Source of the DNA: Aquamicrobium lusatiense
Lineage (GTDB): Bacteria > Pseudomonadota > Alphaproteobacteria > Rhizobiales > Rhizobiaceae
Direction: 5' to 3'
Assembly (NCBI RefSeq): GCF_014201615.1
Contig: NZ_JACHEU010000001.1
Span: 515,631-579,630 of the forward strand
DNA length: 64,000 bases
The notes under the pieces were generated by a model. The model did not search any database and had not been told where the DNA came from. It worked only from the letters and a program-made list of their open reading frames with translations. Positions 49,036 through 60,868 of the stretch are shown here, one piece after another (position 1 is the stretch's first letter; the number at the start of each line of letters is the position of its first letter). The position numbers were made by a program, and so were the translations under genes.

Positions 49036-49112
49036 GGTCCCGTAGCTCAGTAGGATAGAGCGGCAGATTCCTAATCTGTAGGTCGCAGGTTCGATTCCTG
49101 CCGGGATCACCA
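49036..49112 (+). tRNA. tRNA-Arg (CCT)
   Basis: 77 nt including encoded CCA (49110-49112). The acceptor stem GGTCCCG/CGGGATC pairs with one G-U, the D-arm reads TAGCTCAGTAGGATAGAGC, the anticodon stem GCAGA/TCTGT holds loop TTCCTAA (anticodon CCT), and the T-arm contains GTTCGATTC. This reads the rare AGG codon. No integrase or attachment site is seen next to it. Confidence 0.97.
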
Positions 49113-49217
49113 CCTCATCAGCCCCGATGCCCTGAACTGTCTGCGTTCGGCATGCGTATCGGCGCGCAACCAGAAGGCCGGTTCCGGTGCGAACCGATCA
49201 GGAAAGCGAGAGCCGCA

Positions 49218-49874
49218 ATGTCGAACCAAACCCTGCCGCAAAAGCACTGGTCGGTCGTGGAATATCTCCATGAGACCGTGAAAAATCCCAACATCCACAT
49301 TCGCGGGCGCAACAGCTACTACAGCAACGCGTGGACCGGCTCCTTCGAGGACAGCGTGGTGCGCTATCTCTATGGCGACGCCTACAGCCTGAACGCATGG
49401 GAGCCGCAGTGGGAAATCGACCAGCTCCATATCGGCGATTATGTGTGCATCGGGGCCGAGGCCGTCATCCTGATGGGCGGAAACCACACCCACCGCACCG
49501 ACTGGTTCAGCCTCTATCCCTTCGCCGATGTCATTCTCGACGCCTACAAGACAAAAGGTGACACCATCATCGCAGACGGTGCCTGGATCGGCATGCGCGC
49601 CATGATCATGCCGGGCCTTACCATCGGCGAAGGCGCCATCGTCGCTTCCGGCGCGATCGTGACGAAGGACGTAGCGCCCTACACCATCGTTGCCGGCAAT
49701 CCGGCCGCGCCCGTGCGCCGGCGTTTCCCTGATGCGACGACCGATGCCCTGCTGGCGCTCGGCATCTACACATGGGAGCGCGAAAAGTTCGATGCGCTGC
49801 GGCCGGTCCTGTGCGCCGACGACATCGACGCGCTGGTCAGGGCCGCCGCCGACTACGACGCCGGCAAAGCCTGA
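49218..49874 (+). CDS. CatB-related O-acetyltransferase (xenobiotic acetyltransferase family)
   Basis: 218 residues forming a left-handed beta-helix of hexapeptide repeats (IGDYVCIGAEAVILMGG; IADGAWIGMRAMIMPGLTIGEGAIVASGAIVTKDV). GGNHTHRTDWFSLYPF carries the catalytic His of the XAT/Vat family. Relatives acetylate chloramphenicol or streptogramins, but many chromosomal members act on other alcohols, so resistance is not implied. The AGGAAAGCGAG before ATG 49218 supports the start; the gene begins about 105 bp after tRNA-Arg. Confidence 0.88.
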   Translation: MSNQTLPQKHWSVVEYLHETVKNPNIHIRGRNSYYSNAWTGSFEDSVVRYLYGDAYSLNAWEPQWEIDQLHIGDYVCIGAEAVILMGGNHTHRTDWFSLYPFADVILDAYKTKGDTIIADGAWIGMRAMIMPGLTIGEGAIVASGAIVTKDVAPYTIVAGNPAAPVRRRFPDATTDALLALGIYTWEREKFDALRPVLCADDIDALVRAAADYDAGKA

Positions 49875-49884
49875 GCCTCATCAT

Positions 49885-49910
49885 GCCTGAACCGCCGCGG
49901 CGGTTCAGGC
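49885..49910. terminator. 26-bp perfect palindrome between convergent genes
   Basis: Half-sites GCCTGAACCGCCG and CGGCGGTTCAGGC are directly joined (49885-49910), overlapping the lpd stop codon. It lies between the convergent acetyltransferase and bkd operon ends, so it is a likely bidirectional terminator, though neither side has a T-run. Confidence 0.55.
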
Positions 49911-51299
49911 GTGCAGCGCCAGACCGAGCGCCTTAAGCGCTGCTTCCTGGAAAGCCTCGCCCTGCGTGGGATGCGCATGGATGGTGCCGGCGATGTCTTC
50001 CAGCCGCGCGCCCATTTCCAGCGCGAGTCCGAAGGCCGCCGACAGCTCCGACACGCCCTGCCCCACCGCCTGAATGCCCAGCACCAGATGATTGTCGGCA
50101 CGCGCCACGACGCGCACGAAACCGTCCTCGCCCTGCCGCGTCATGGCGCGGCCATTGGCCGAGAACGGGAACTGGCCGATCTTGATCTCGCCCTGCGCCT
50201 TTGCCTCATCCGGGGACAGGCCAGCCGTTACCAGCTCCGGATCTGTGAAGCAGATGGCGGGAATGGCGCGCTTGTCCCAGCTGCGCCGATGCCCGGCCAC
50301 GATCTCGGCAACCATCTCGCCCTGTGCCATGGCCCGGTGCGCCAGCATGGGCTCGCCGGTGACGTCGCCGATGGCATAGATGCCGCGCATGGAGGTGCGG
50401 CAGCGATCATCGATGCGGATGAAGCGGCCGTTCATGTCGAGGTCGATCTCCTCGAGGCCCCAGCCTTCCGTCACCGGCCTGCGCCCGACGGTGACGAGCA
50501 CCTTGTCGGCAGCGATCTTCCTGTCCTTGCCCTCGGCGGTCTCGACCAGAAGCGCATCGCCCTTCGAGGACATTCCCTTGGCTTTCGCGCCGACCAGAAC
50601 GTCGATGCCAAGGGCCGCAAGCCGTTTGGAGACCGGCCGCACCAGCTCGGCATCATACTGAGCAAGGATGCGCGGCAGCGCCTCCACGATGGTGACCTTC
50701 GCCCCCAGCTTCGCGAAGGCAGTTCCAAGCTCCAGCCCGATATAGCCGCCGCCGACAACCGCCAGCCTCTGCGGCACGCTCTTCAGCGACAAAGCCTCCG
50801 TAGACGAAATCACCTGCCCCCCGAACGGCAGCGAAGGCAGTTCGACCGGCGCCGAGCCCGTAGCGATGACGACATTTTCCGCGCGGATGATCTGCTGGCC
50901 GATCTCCGTCTCGACCTCGACCGTCTTGCCGTCGCGAAAGCGGGCGCGCCCCTGCACATATTTCACCCGGGCTTTCTTCAACAGCCCCGCAACGCCACTG
51001 TTAAGCCGACCAACTATACTGTCCTTCCACCCGATCGTGCGACTGAAATCGAGCGCCGGCTCCTTCACGGAAATGCCGAGCGGATCATCTGAGCCCACCC
51101 ACAGCTTTGCCTTCTCGAACTCTTCGGCAGCATGAATCAGCGCTTTTGAGGGGATGCAGCCGACGTTGAGGCAGGTGCCGCCGGGTTTTGCAGCCTCGAC
51201 GATAACCGTATCGATGCCAAGCTGGCCTGCCCGTATGGCGCAGACATAACCGCCTGGACCGGCCCCGATGACCAGAAGCTTGCAGGAAATATCCTTCAT
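49905..51299 (-). CDS. lpdV: Dihydrolipoyl dehydrogenase (E3) of the branched-chain complex
   Basis: 464 residues: FAD-binding [19 protein letters not shown], the redox-active disulfide in [13 protein letters not shown], the NAD-binding [17 protein letters not shown], and the C-terminal [10 protein letters not shown] with the catalytic His and Glu. It reoxidises dihydrolipoamide on E2. Symbol lpdV is proposed because it is the last gene of the bkd operon. A 55-bp gap, carrying a short purine-poor stretch, separates it from the E2 gene. Confidence 0.95.
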   Translation of the reverse strand: MKDISCKLLVIGAGPGGYVCAIRAGQLGIDTVIVEAAKPGGTCLNVGCIPSKALIHAAEEFEKAKLWVGSDDPLGISVKEPALDFSRTIGWKDSIVGRLNSGVAGLLKKARVKYVQGRARFRDGKTVEVETEIGQQIIRAENVVIATGSAPVELPSLPFGGQVISSTEALSLKSVPQRLAVVGGGYIGLELGTAFAKLGAKVTIVEALPRILAQYDAELVRPVSKRLAALGIDVLVGAKAKGMSSKGDALLVETAEGKDRKIAADKVLVTVGRRPVTEGWGLEEIDLDMNGRFIRIDDRCRTSMRGIYAIGDVTGEPMLAHRAMAQGEMVAEIVAGHRRSWDKRAIPAICFTDPELVTAGLSPDEAKAQGEIKIGQFPFSANGRAMTRQGEDGFVRVVARADNHLVLGIQAVGQGVSELSAAFGLALEMGARLEDIAGTIHAHPTQGEAFQEAALKALGLALHA

Positions 51300-51354
51300 T
51301 TCGCGCCGCCCCCCATAATTTCATTTAGCCGGCTTTTTTCAAATATCTTCATGA

Positions 51355-52710
51355 TTACCCCTCCACGAAGATCATGGCAGGCGTTTCGAGCAGCGCCTTG
51401 ATGCGCTGGACGAAAACCGCGGCATCCCAGCCGTCGATGACACGGTGGTCGAAGGAAGATGACAGGTTCATCATTTTGCGCGGCACGAACTGCGATCCGT
51501 CCCACATCGGGCGGACCATCATCTTGTTGACGCCGATGATGGCCACTTCGGGATAGTTGATCACCGGCGTCGTCACCACGCCGCCCATGGCACCGAGCGA
51601 GGTGATGGTGATGGTGGAGCCGGAAAGCTCCTCGCGCGTGGCGGTGCCGGATTTCGCCGCCTCGGCCAGACGGTTGAGCTCCGCCCCGCTTTCCCACAGG
51701 TCGAGCGCCTCCGCGTGCTTCACCACCGGCACGACGAGGCCGTTTGCGGTCTGCGCCGCGATCCCGATATGCACGCCGCCATATTGGCGGATGATGCCGG
51801 CATCATCGTCATAGAGCGCGTTGAGCTGCGGTTGCTCGGCTATGGCTCTGACCATGGCGCGCATGAGGAAGGGCAGCAGCGTCAGCTTCGGCCGTTCCGT
51901 TCCAACGCCGCCCGCCGGCTTCTGCTTGTTGAGACCGGCGCGCAATTCTTCCAGCGCCGTGACGTCAACCTCCTCCACATAGGTGATGTGGGGGATGCGC
52001 GCTTTGGCAAGCTGCATCTTTTCGGCGATCTTGCGCCGCAGCCCGACGACCTTGATCTCGTCGACCTTGTCGTTGCGCGCGAGGCCCGACACCTTGCCGG
52101 CCTGAGGCCCGCGCGCGATGAAGGCGTCGAGATCGTCATGGCCGATGCGTCCGGCCGGGCCGCTGCCTGGCACCTGCCTGAGATCGATGCCGGCTTCCCT
52201 GGCGCGCAGACGCACGGCCGGCGAAGCCAGCGGCTTCTCGCCTTCCTTGCGCGGCACGCCCGTGGAGCCGCGCACACCCGACGGCCTTGTCGGTGCGGAA
52301 GCCGCTTCTTTCCTGCTTTCCACGACAGCGGGCGGCTCCGGTTTTTGCACGGCGACAGCCGGCTCGCGGGGCTGGGCTGGCGATTCAGGTGCGGCCTGCG
52401 GCTTCGTCGCGGCATCGCGCTCGCCACCATCGCTCTGGCCGACATCGCCTTGCCCGACATTGCCTTCGCCGGCCACCTTGAGCCGCACGATGGGAGATCC
52501 GATGGCGACCGTGTCACCAATTTCGGCGCCCAGCCACAGGATCTCGCCCTCCACCGGCGACGGGATCTCGACCGTCGCCTTGTCGGTCATGACGGCGGCC
52601 AGAACCGCGTCCTCGCGGACCATGTCGCCGACCTTGACGTGCCACTCGACCAGTTCAGCCTCGGCAACGCCTTCGCCCACATCCGGGAGCCTGATGACAT
52701 GCTCGCCCAT
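51355..52710 (-). CDS. bkdB: Branched-chain 2-oxoacid dehydrogenase E2 (dihydrolipoamide acyltransferase)
   Basis: 451 residues: an N-terminal lipoyl domain (1-80, lipoyl-Lys in MTDKATVEI), an Ala/Pro/Glu-rich linker, a peripheral-subunit-binding domain (about 140-180, ASPAVRLRAREAGIDLRQVPGSGPAGRI), and the catalytic domain with the SFDHRVIDGWDAA active-site His near the C-terminus. It transfers branched acyl groups from E1 to CoA. ATG 52710 lies 1 bp after the E1-beta stop codon, so it is coupled. The linker contains several GNVGQ-GDVGQ-type repeats (about 87-105). Confidence 0.95.
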   Translation of the reverse strand: MGEHVIRLPDVGEGVAEAELVEWHVKVGDMVREDAVLAAVMTDKATVEIPSPVEGEILWLGAEIGDTVAIGSPIVRLKVAGEGNVGQGDVGQSDGGERDAATKPQAAPESPAQPREPAVAVQKPEPPAVVESRKEAASAPTRPSGVRGSTGVPRKEGEKPLASPAVRLRAREAGIDLRQVPGSGPAGRIGHDDLDAFIARGPQAGKVSGLARNDKVDEIKVVGLRRKIAEKMQLAKARIPHITYVEEVDVTALEELRAGLNKQKPAGGVGTERPKLTLLPFLMRAMVRAIAEQPQLNALYDDDAGIIRQYGGVHIGIAAQTANGLVVPVVKHAEALDLWESGAELNRLAEAAKSGTATREELSGSTITITSLGAMGGVVTTPVINYPEVAIIGVNKMMVRPMWDGSQFVPRKMMNLSSSFDHRVIDGWDAAVFVQRIKALLETPAMIFVEG

Positions 52711-52711
52711 C

Positions 52712-53725
52712 TCAAGCCTCCATCGTCTCAATGAGCGCCCGGCCGACGCGTGCCGGTCCGGGGAAGTAATCCCACTCCTGTGCATGTGGATAGGGCGTGT
52801 CCCAGCCGGCCACGCGCGCCACCGGCGCCTCCAGCCGATAGAAGCAGTTCTCCTGCACCAGCGTCGTCAGCTCGGCGCCGAAGCCGGAGGTCTGCGTCGC
52901 CTCGTGCACCACAACGCAGCGCCCCGTCTTGTTCACCGAGGCAACGATGGTGTCGAGATCGAGCGGCAACAGCGTGCGCAGGTCGATGATCTCCGCGTCG
53001 ATGCCGGTCTCCGCCGCCGCGGCCTCCGCCACATAGACCATGGTGCCATAGGCGAGCACGGTGAGATCGCTGCCTTCGCGGCGGATTTCCGCCTTGCCCA
53101 GCGGCACGGTATAATGCCCGTCCGGCACCTCACCCAGTTCATGCTTCGACCACGGCGTCACCGGACGTTCATGATGCCCGTCGAACGGACCGTTATAGAG
53201 TCGCTTGGGCTCAAAGAAGATCACCGGATCGGGGTCTTCGATGGCCGCGATCAGCAGGCCCTTGGCGTCGCGCGGATTGGACGGCACCACCACCTTGAGG
53301 CCGGAGACGTGCGTGAACAGCGCCTCGGGGCTCTGACTGTGGGTCTGGCCGCCGAAGATGCCGCCACCGGACGGCATGCGGATGACGATCGGGCAGGTAA
53401 AATCGCCATTGGAGCGATAGCGCAGCCGCGCAGCTTCCGACACGATCTGATCGTAGCCCGGATAAACATAGTCGGCAAACTGAACTTCAACGCAGGGGCG
53501 CAGGCCATAAGCGGCCATGCCGATCGCAGCACCCACGATGCCGGATTCATTGATCGGCGCATCGAAGCACCGGCTCTTGCCGTATTTGGCCTGCAGGCCT
53601 GCCGTACAGCGAAACACGCCGCCGAAAAAGCCAACATCCTCACCGAAAACGATGACGCGTTCGTCGCGCCCCATGGAAACATCCATGGCGTCGCGAATGG
53701 CCTCGATCATGGTCTTGCGCGCCAT
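52712..53725 (-). CDS. bkdA2: Branched-chain 2-oxoacid dehydrogenase E1 beta
   Basis: A 337-residue transketolase-like beta chain: MIEAIRDAMDVSMGRDERVIVFGEDVGFFGGVFRCTAGLQ, the cofactor/monovalent cation region GAAIGMAAYGLRPCVEVQFADYVYPGYDQI, and the C-terminal domain LPLDLDTIVASVNKTGRCVVVHEA. It decarboxylates 2-oxo acids from Val, Leu and Ile together with E1 alpha. ATG 53725 lies 3 bp from the E1-alpha stop. Confidence 0.95.
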   Translation of the reverse strand: MARKTMIEAIRDAMDVSMGRDERVIVFGEDVGFFGGVFRCTAGLQAKYGKSRCFDAPINESGIVGAAIGMAAYGLRPCVEVQFADYVYPGYDQIVSEAARLRYRSNGDFTCPIVIRMPSGGGIFGGQTHSQSPEALFTHVSGLKVVVPSNPRDAKGLLIAAIEDPDPVIFFEPKRLYNGPFDGHHERPVTPWSKHELGEVPDGHYTVPLGKAEIRREGSDLTVLAYGTMVYVAEAAAAETGIDAEIIDLRTLLPLDLDTIVASVNKTGRCVVVHEATQTSGFGAELTTLVQENCFYRLEAPVARVAGWDTPYPHAQEWDYFPGPARVGRALIETMEA

Positions 53726-53728
53726 GGC

Positions 53729-55312
<1,584 letters not shown>

Positions 55313-56356
55313 ATGGCACAGAAGAAAGCTCACGAAGTCGATTCCTGGCTGGCACGGCCCGATCCGCAAACCTTCCTCGTCCTGATCTACGGTCCCGATC
55401 GCGGGCTCGTGGCGGAGCGCGGAAAGGCGTTCGCGGAACGTACGGGACTGCCACTGGACGACCCTTTCAGCGTCGTGAAGATGGACGGCGCTGAAGTCGA
55501 GCGCGGTGAAAGCCGCCTGCTTGAGGAAGCCCATACCGTTCCCATGTTCTCGGACCGCCGCCTTCTGTGGGTGCGCAACGCCTCCGGCCAGAAAGGGCTG
55601 GCAGATCAGGTCAAGGCCTTGCTTTCTGCACCGCCGCGCGATGCGATCATCCTGATAGAGGCGGGTGAGCTGAAAAAAGGAGCGCCGTTGCGCACTGCCG
55701 TCGAGACCTCCGACGGCGCCATCGCCCTGCCGAGCTATGCGGATGAGGGCCGCGATATCGAGGCGGTGATCGATGACGAGCTGCGCAAGGCCGGCATGAG
55801 CATGGCATTGGAAGCCAGGCAAGCGCTTCGCCGCAATCTTGGCGGCGATCGCCTCGCCACACGCGCCGAACTGCAGAAACTTGTCCTCTACGCACAGGGA
55901 CAGACGGAGATCTCGCTGGAGGATGTGCGCGAGCTGACCGGAGACGTGTCGGGACAATCGCTTGACGACATCATCGATGCCGTTCTTGATGGGCGCATCG
56001 GCGATTTCGACACCGCATTCGCCCGCCATTGTCAGGCCGGAAGCCCCCCTTTTCTTGCGCTTTCCGGCGCTATGCGGCAGTTCCATGCCATCCACGTCAT
56101 GCGGGGAAACATGGACGAAAGCGGCCGCAACGCCGCCTCGGTGGTGGCAGGCGCCCGGCCCCCGGTATTCTTTTCGCGTCGCAAGCTCATCGAGCGCACG
56201 CTGGAACGCTGGAACAGGCAATCGATAGAACGTGTTCTGGCGCGCCTTCAGTCAGCGGTTTTGCAATCACGGCGTCGGCCGGAACTGGGTTCGGCTCTGG
56301 TACGACAGGCTTTGCTTGGGGTGGCAGTGGAAAGCGCCCGTCTTTCGCGGCGCTAA
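55313..56356 (+). CDS. holA: DNA polymerase III subunit delta
   Basis: A 347-residue clamp-loader delta subunit. The N-terminal AAA+-like domain (FLVLIYGPDRGLVAERGKAFAE) lacks a functional P-loop, as expected; EAGELKKGAPLRTAVE and LRRNLGGDRLATRAELQKLVLYA lie in domain II, and the C-terminal helical collar domain ends at RALVRQALLGVAVESARLSRR-like sequence. It opens the beta ring. In many rhizobia holA is preceded by leuS-lptE; here the divergent bkd operon is in that place. A bidirectional terminator follows. Confidence 0.94.
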   Translation: MAQKKAHEVDSWLARPDPQTFLVLIYGPDRGLVAERGKAFAERTGLPLDDPFSVVKMDGAEVERGESRLLEEAHTVPMFSDRRLLWVRNASGQKGLADQVKALLSAPPRDAIILIEAGELKKGAPLRTAVETSDGAIALPSYADEGRDIEAVIDDELRKAGMSMALEARQALRRNLGGDRLATRAELQKLVLYAQGQTEISLEDVRELTGDVSGQSLDDIIDAVLDGRIGDFDTAFARHCQAGSPPFLALSGAMRQFHAIHVMRGNMDESGRNAASVVAGARPPVFFSRRKLIERTLERWNRQSIERVLARLQSAVLQSRRRPELGSALVRQALLGVAVESARLSRR

Positions 56357-56401
56357 AACATTCAAACCTTGAGAAGTTATTTGAAAACAAGGGGATAACA
56401 A

Positions 56402-56426
56402 AAAGGCCCACATGATGCGGGCCTTT
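56402..56426. terminator. Bidirectional terminator between holA and parB
   Basis: Stem AAAGGCCC (56402-56409) and GGGCCTTT (56419-56426) with a 9-nt loop. A/T runs on both sides allow termination of holA (plus) and parAB (minus). Confidence 0.8.
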
Positions 56427-56446
56427 CAGCTCCAATCATTTGCTCT

Positions 56447-57325
56447 TCAGAGCTTCAGCTTGCGGCACAATTCGTCGAGCTGATCGAGTGTCTTGTACGC
56501 GATACGCAGCTCACCGCCGCGTTCCTTGTGGGCAATGGCAACCTTCATGCCGATCGTGTCGGTCAAAAGCTTCTCCAGCGCCAATGTATCGGCATCCTTT
56601 TCCGCCGGACCGGACGAACGCGATTCACGCACCGGCGCTGCAGGAGCCTGCGCCAGCGCCTCGGCCTGCCGCACCGAGAGCCCTTCCTCGATGATGCGTC
56701 TGGCGAGGCCGGCCGGGTCTTCCGCCGTGACCAGCGTGCGGGCATGGCCCGCAGACAGGGAGCCGTCCACCACCAGATCGCGGATGGTATCCGGCAGCTT
56801 CAGCAACCGCAGCGTATTGGCGACATGGCTGCGGCTCTTGCCGATCACCTGCCCCAGATCAGCCTGGCTATAGCTGTGCTCTTCGATCAGCTGCTCATAG
56901 CCCAGTGCTTCTTCGATCGGATTGAGATCGGCGCGCTGCACGTTCTCGATGATCGCCAGTTCCAATGCCGTCCGGTCACTCACGTCCCGTACGATGACAG
57001 GAATTTCGACGAGCCCGGCGCGCTGGGCGGCGCGCCAGCGCCGTTCCCCGGCAATAATCTCATAGTGTCCCTGCTGCCGCGGCGATGGCCTCACAACGAC
57101 AGGCTGGACAATGCCGTGCTCGCGGATCGACTGCGCCAGATCGGTCAGTTCCGCTTCGCCAAAATGACGACGGGGGTTGCGCGGGTTGGGAGAAACGAAC
57201 TCGATCGGCACCTTGCCATCGGCCAGCGCAGCCGCCTTTTCCGGCTCCGCGGGGCGGTCGATCTCGCCGATCAGTGCTGCCAGTCCCCGGCCAAGCCGCT
57301 TTCTTGAAGGATCTTCGCTCATCAT
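56447..57325 (-). CDS. parB: Chromosome partitioning protein ParB
   Basis: A 292-residue CTP-dependent clamp that spreads from parS. The N-terminus has the ParA-stimulating RKRLGRGLAALIGE; the CTPase/ParB motifs are GERRWRAAQRAG (near 90) and ENVQRADLNPIEEALGYEQL; the helix-turn-helix reading parS is SQADLGQVIGKSRSHVANTLRLL; and a C-terminal dimerisation domain follows. It lies 46 bp downstream of parA. The parS sites at 58782 and 60779-60868 are its expected targets. Confidence 0.96.
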   Translation of the reverse strand: MMSEDPSRKRLGRGLAALIGEIDRPAEPEKAAALADGKVPIEFVSPNPRNPRRHFGEAELTDLAQSIREHGIVQPVVVRPSPRQQGHYEIIAGERRWRAAQRAGLVEIPVIVRDVSDRTALELAIIENVQRADLNPIEEALGYEQLIEEHSYSQADLGQVIGKSRSHVANTLRLLKLPDTIRDLVVDGSLSAGHARTLVTAEDPAGLARRIIEEGLSVRQAEALAQAPAAPVRESRSSGPAEKDADTLALEKLLTDTIGMKVAIAHKERGGELRIAYKTLDQLDELCRKLKL

Positions 57326-57371
57326 TCACCAGAATCGTTTCACTACCGAATCAACCCGGACACAGTCCGGA

Positions 57372-58172
<801 letters not shown>

Positions 58173-58211
58173 GTTTTCCTGCCGGAAATTCACTCCGATA
58201 GAGGGGCACGT

Positions 58212-58841
58212 TCAGAGATGACTCAAACTGCTTATCTCGAGCAGGACCCCTTCAGAATCTGTCGAACTTCTATGTTCTACCAGACGGAAGGACCAACGTT
58301 TACAGCTTTCTTCAACTTCGGAGCGGTAATCCCGACCTTTGTGAAAGAAAGCCGTCGCGCCTCCCAGCAGCCAGGGCGAAGCCAGCTCCAGCAGGAGAGG
58401 CAACGGAGCAAGTGCTCTTGCGGTAACGACATCCGGCTGACCGACAATTCCTGCGGCATCTTCAATACGCCGCGGAACAACCCTTGCCGGCAGACCGAAC
58501 TCGCCAACCATTGCCTGAAGAAAACCGGCCTTCTTGCGATTGCTTTCGACAAGATCGATTTGACCGCCTCTTTCCTTCATCAGGAACGCCAGCACCAGCC
58601 CGGGAAATCCCCCACCCGACCCCAGATCCAGCCATTTCCGCGCTTCCGGAGCAAGCGAAGCCAGTTGGGCGCTGTCAACTATATGGCGGGCCCAGACGTC
58701 TCCCAGAGTAGATGGAGCGGCGAGATTGATTCTCTGATTCCATTTCTGAAAAACCGTCTCAAAGCGGAGCAGCGCCTCAAACGTTTCACGTGAAACGGGT
58801 CCTGCTGCATTTTGAAGTGAGGCTAGACGCGTATCTGTCAT
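58212..58841 (-). CDS. rsmG: 16S rRNA (guanine527-N7)-methyltransferase RsmG
   Basis: A 209-residue GidB-family SAM-dependent methyltransferase: [13 protein letters not shown], the SAM-binding [16 protein letters not shown] near 63-78, and [16 protein letters not shown]. It methylates G527 of 16S rRNA. The start ATG 58841 overlaps the mnmG stop by 4 nt. A parS site lies inside codons 15-20 (VSRET). Confidence 0.95.
   Translation of the reverse strand: MTDTRLASLQNAAGPVSRETFEALLRFETVFQKWNQRINLAAPSTLGDVWARHIVDSAQLASLAPEARKWLDLGSGGGFPGLVLAFLMKERGGQIDLVESNRKKAGFLQAMVGEFGLPARVVPRRIEDAAGIVGQPDVVTARALAPLPLLLELASPWLLGGATAFFHKGRDYRSEVEESCKRWSFRLVEHRSSTDSEGVLLEISSLSHL
58782..58797. promoter_or_regulatory. 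parS site inside rsmG
   Basis: CGTTTCACGTGAAACG, a 16-bp perfect palindrome matching the bacterial parS consensus TGTTTCACGTGAAACA except at the outermost base of each side. It serves as the ParB loading site. Confidence 0.93.
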
Positions 58842-60730
58842 GCTGCGCCCCTGCGGGCTGAATTCTCATGATTGCGAATATGGGCGATGATAATCGCCAT
58901 CGCCGCTGGGGTCATACCTTCGATCCGTTCCGCATCCGCAACAGATCTGGGCTGCCGCTGAAGCATTTTCTGCTTCAGTTCATTCGACAAGCCGGAGACA
59001 TTGCTGAAATCAATACCCTCAGGAATCAGCCGCGCCTCTTCCCCTTTGATCCGGGCAGCGTCCACCTTCTGTCGCTCCATATACACGGCATATTTCGCCT
59101 CTATTTCCAGAGCTTCCGCAGCCTTCTTATCAATCGAGCCGAACCTCGGATCGACGCGTTGAAGCCATGATATATCAACGTCTGCATAGCTCAGAAGATC
59201 ATAGGCTGACCGCCGGACTCCATCCTGATTGATGGTAAGGCCATGCCTAGCAGCTTCCCGCGGCGTCAGCTCTATACTTTTCGCCAACTCCCGGGCAGCA
59301 TTCAGCGCACCCACCGACTGCTCGAAATGTTCGTGTCGCTGCGAAGAAACAATGCCAAGCCGGATCGCGAGCGGAGTCAGACGTTCATCCGCATTGTCGG
59401 CGCGAAGCGACAGGCGGAACTCTGCCCGCGAAGTGAACATCCGATAAGGCTCGGTAACGCCGCGCCTGATCAGATCATCGACCATGACGCCAATATACGC
59501 CTCCGTGCGGCTGATCGTCAGCAGTTCACTGCCAGAAGCCTTTCGCGCCGCATTGATCCCGGCCAGGAGCCCCTGTCCTGCAGCCTCTTCATAGCCGGTT
59601 GTCCCATTAATCTGCCCGGCGAGAAAAAGACCGCTCACGAGCCTTGTTTCAAGCGTTGCTTCGAGCTCGCGAGGGTCCACGTGATCGTATTCGATGGCGT
59701 AACCCGGCTGGAGCATGACAGCCTTCTCAAGACCCGGAATGGTTTTTAGAATTTCGAGCTGAACATCCTCCGGCAGCGAGGTCGAAATGCCATTCGGATA
59801 GACGGTATGGTCATCGAGACCCTCCGGCTCCAGGAAAATCTGGTGCGTGTCCCGATCGCCGAACTTGACGATCTTATCCTCGATCGACGGGCAATAGCGC
59901 GGTCCAATGCCCTCAATGGAACCCGAATACATCGCCGAACGGCCGAGATTGGCCCGGATCAGGTCATGCGTAGCGGTAGTGGTCCGGGTGATCCCACATT
60001 CGATCTGCTGTACCGTAATCTTTTCCGTCAGAGACGAAAACGGGACCGGATCGTCATCCGCTTTTTGCATATCCAGCGAGGCCCAGTCGATGGTACGCCC
60101 ATCAAGCCGCGATGGCGTCCCGGTTTTGAGCCGGCCCAGCACAAAGCCCTCGCGGGCCATCGTCACGGACAATCCATTGGTCGCCTGCTCGTTCATGCGC
60201 CCGGCTACTATTTTTCTGTCGCCGATATGAATGAGGCCGCGGAGAAAGGTGCCTGTGGTCAGAACAACAGCGCAGCATGCATGGCGCGTCCCATCCGCCA
60301 TGATGACGCCACTGACCCGGCCGTTATCGATTTCCAGATCATAAACCTCGCCGGCAACAATATGGAGATTGTCCTGCTCCCGGAGCAGGTCCTGAACAGC
60401 AAGCCGATACAGCTTTCGGTCGGCCTGAGTGCGGGGTCCCCTCACTGCGGGCCCCTTGCGCCTGTTGAGCATACGAAACTGGATGCCCGCCTTATCTGCC
60501 GCTTTACCCATCAGGCCATCAAAGGCATCGACTTCCCGGACCAGCTGGCCCTTTCCCAATCCACCAATCGCGGGATTGCAGGACATCACACCAATCTTTC
60601 TGGCATCCAACGTAATCAATGCGGTAAGCGCGCCACTTCGTGCGGAAGCGCTCGCCGCCTCGCATCCGGCATGGCCACCGCCAACGACGATGACATCGTA
60701 AGTGTTTGTGATTGGGGACTGTGGGTTCAT
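58838..60730 (-). CDS. mnmG: tRNA uridine 5-carboxymethylaminomethyl modification enzyme MnmG (GidA)
   Basis: 630 residues, the usual length. FAD-binding [23 protein letters not shown] at the N-terminus, the conserved [40 protein letters not shown], and [24 protein letters not shown] near residue 375. With MnmE it installs the cmnm5 group on U34 of several tRNAs. ATG 60730 gives the standard N-terminus; a longer TTG start adds 7 residues. Upstream is a parS cluster. Confidence 0.97.
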   Translation of the reverse strand: MNPQSPITNTYDVIVVGGGHAGCEAASASARSGALTALITLDARKIGVMSCNPAIGGLGKGQLVREVDAFDGLMGKAADKAGIQFRMLNRRKGPAVRGPRTQADRKLYRLAVQDLLREQDNLHIVAGEVYDLEIDNGRVSGVIMADGTRHACCAVVLTTGTFLRGLIHIGDRKIVAGRMNEQATNGLSVTMAREGFVLGRLKTGTPSRLDGRTIDWASLDMQKADDDPVPFSSLTEKITVQQIECGITRTTTATHDLIRANLGRSAMYSGSIEGIGPRYCPSIEDKIVKFGDRDTHQIFLEPEGLDDHTVYPNGISTSLPEDVQLEILKTIPGLEKAVMLQPGYAIEYDHVDPRELEATLETRLVSGLFLAGQINGTTGYEEAAGQGLLAGINAARKASGSELLTISRTEAYIGVMVDDLIRRGVTEPYRMFTSRAEFRLSLRADNADERLTPLAIRLGIVSSQRHEHFEQSVGALNAARELAKSIELTPREAARHGLTINQDGVRRSAYDLLSYADVDISWLQRVDPRFGSIDKKAAEALEIEAKYAVYMERQKVDAARIKGEEARLIPEGIDFSNVSGLSNELKQKMLQRQPRSVADAERIEGMTPAAMAIIIAHIRNHENSARRGAA

Positions 60731-60778
60731 TGAAGACACATCGAAAACCAATCTGCCGATGTCAAGAGATCATTTATG

Positions 60779-60868
60779 TGTTTCACGTGAAACGTTGCGT
60801 TGTCGAGCCATGGGTAAGTATGCGGTGTTTCACGTGAGTCATGGCTGGCGCGTGTTTCACGTGAGTCA
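60779..60868. promoter_or_regulatory. parS cluster between mnmG and mnmE (three sites)
   Basis: TGTTTCACGTGAAACG at 60779-60794 is a near-perfect parS. TGTTTCACGTGAGTCA occurs at 60826-60841 and again, identically, at 60853-60868, keeping the left half-site and centre but with 3 changes in the right half. The third overlaps the mnmE stop codon. Confidence 0.9.

Noticed and set aside
49218..49874. Antibiotic resistance gene (chloramphenicol or streptogramin acetyltransferase)
   Set aside because: The family fold and catalytic His are present, but chromosomal CatB-like proteins act on many substrates, and the context shows no resistance cassette or integron.
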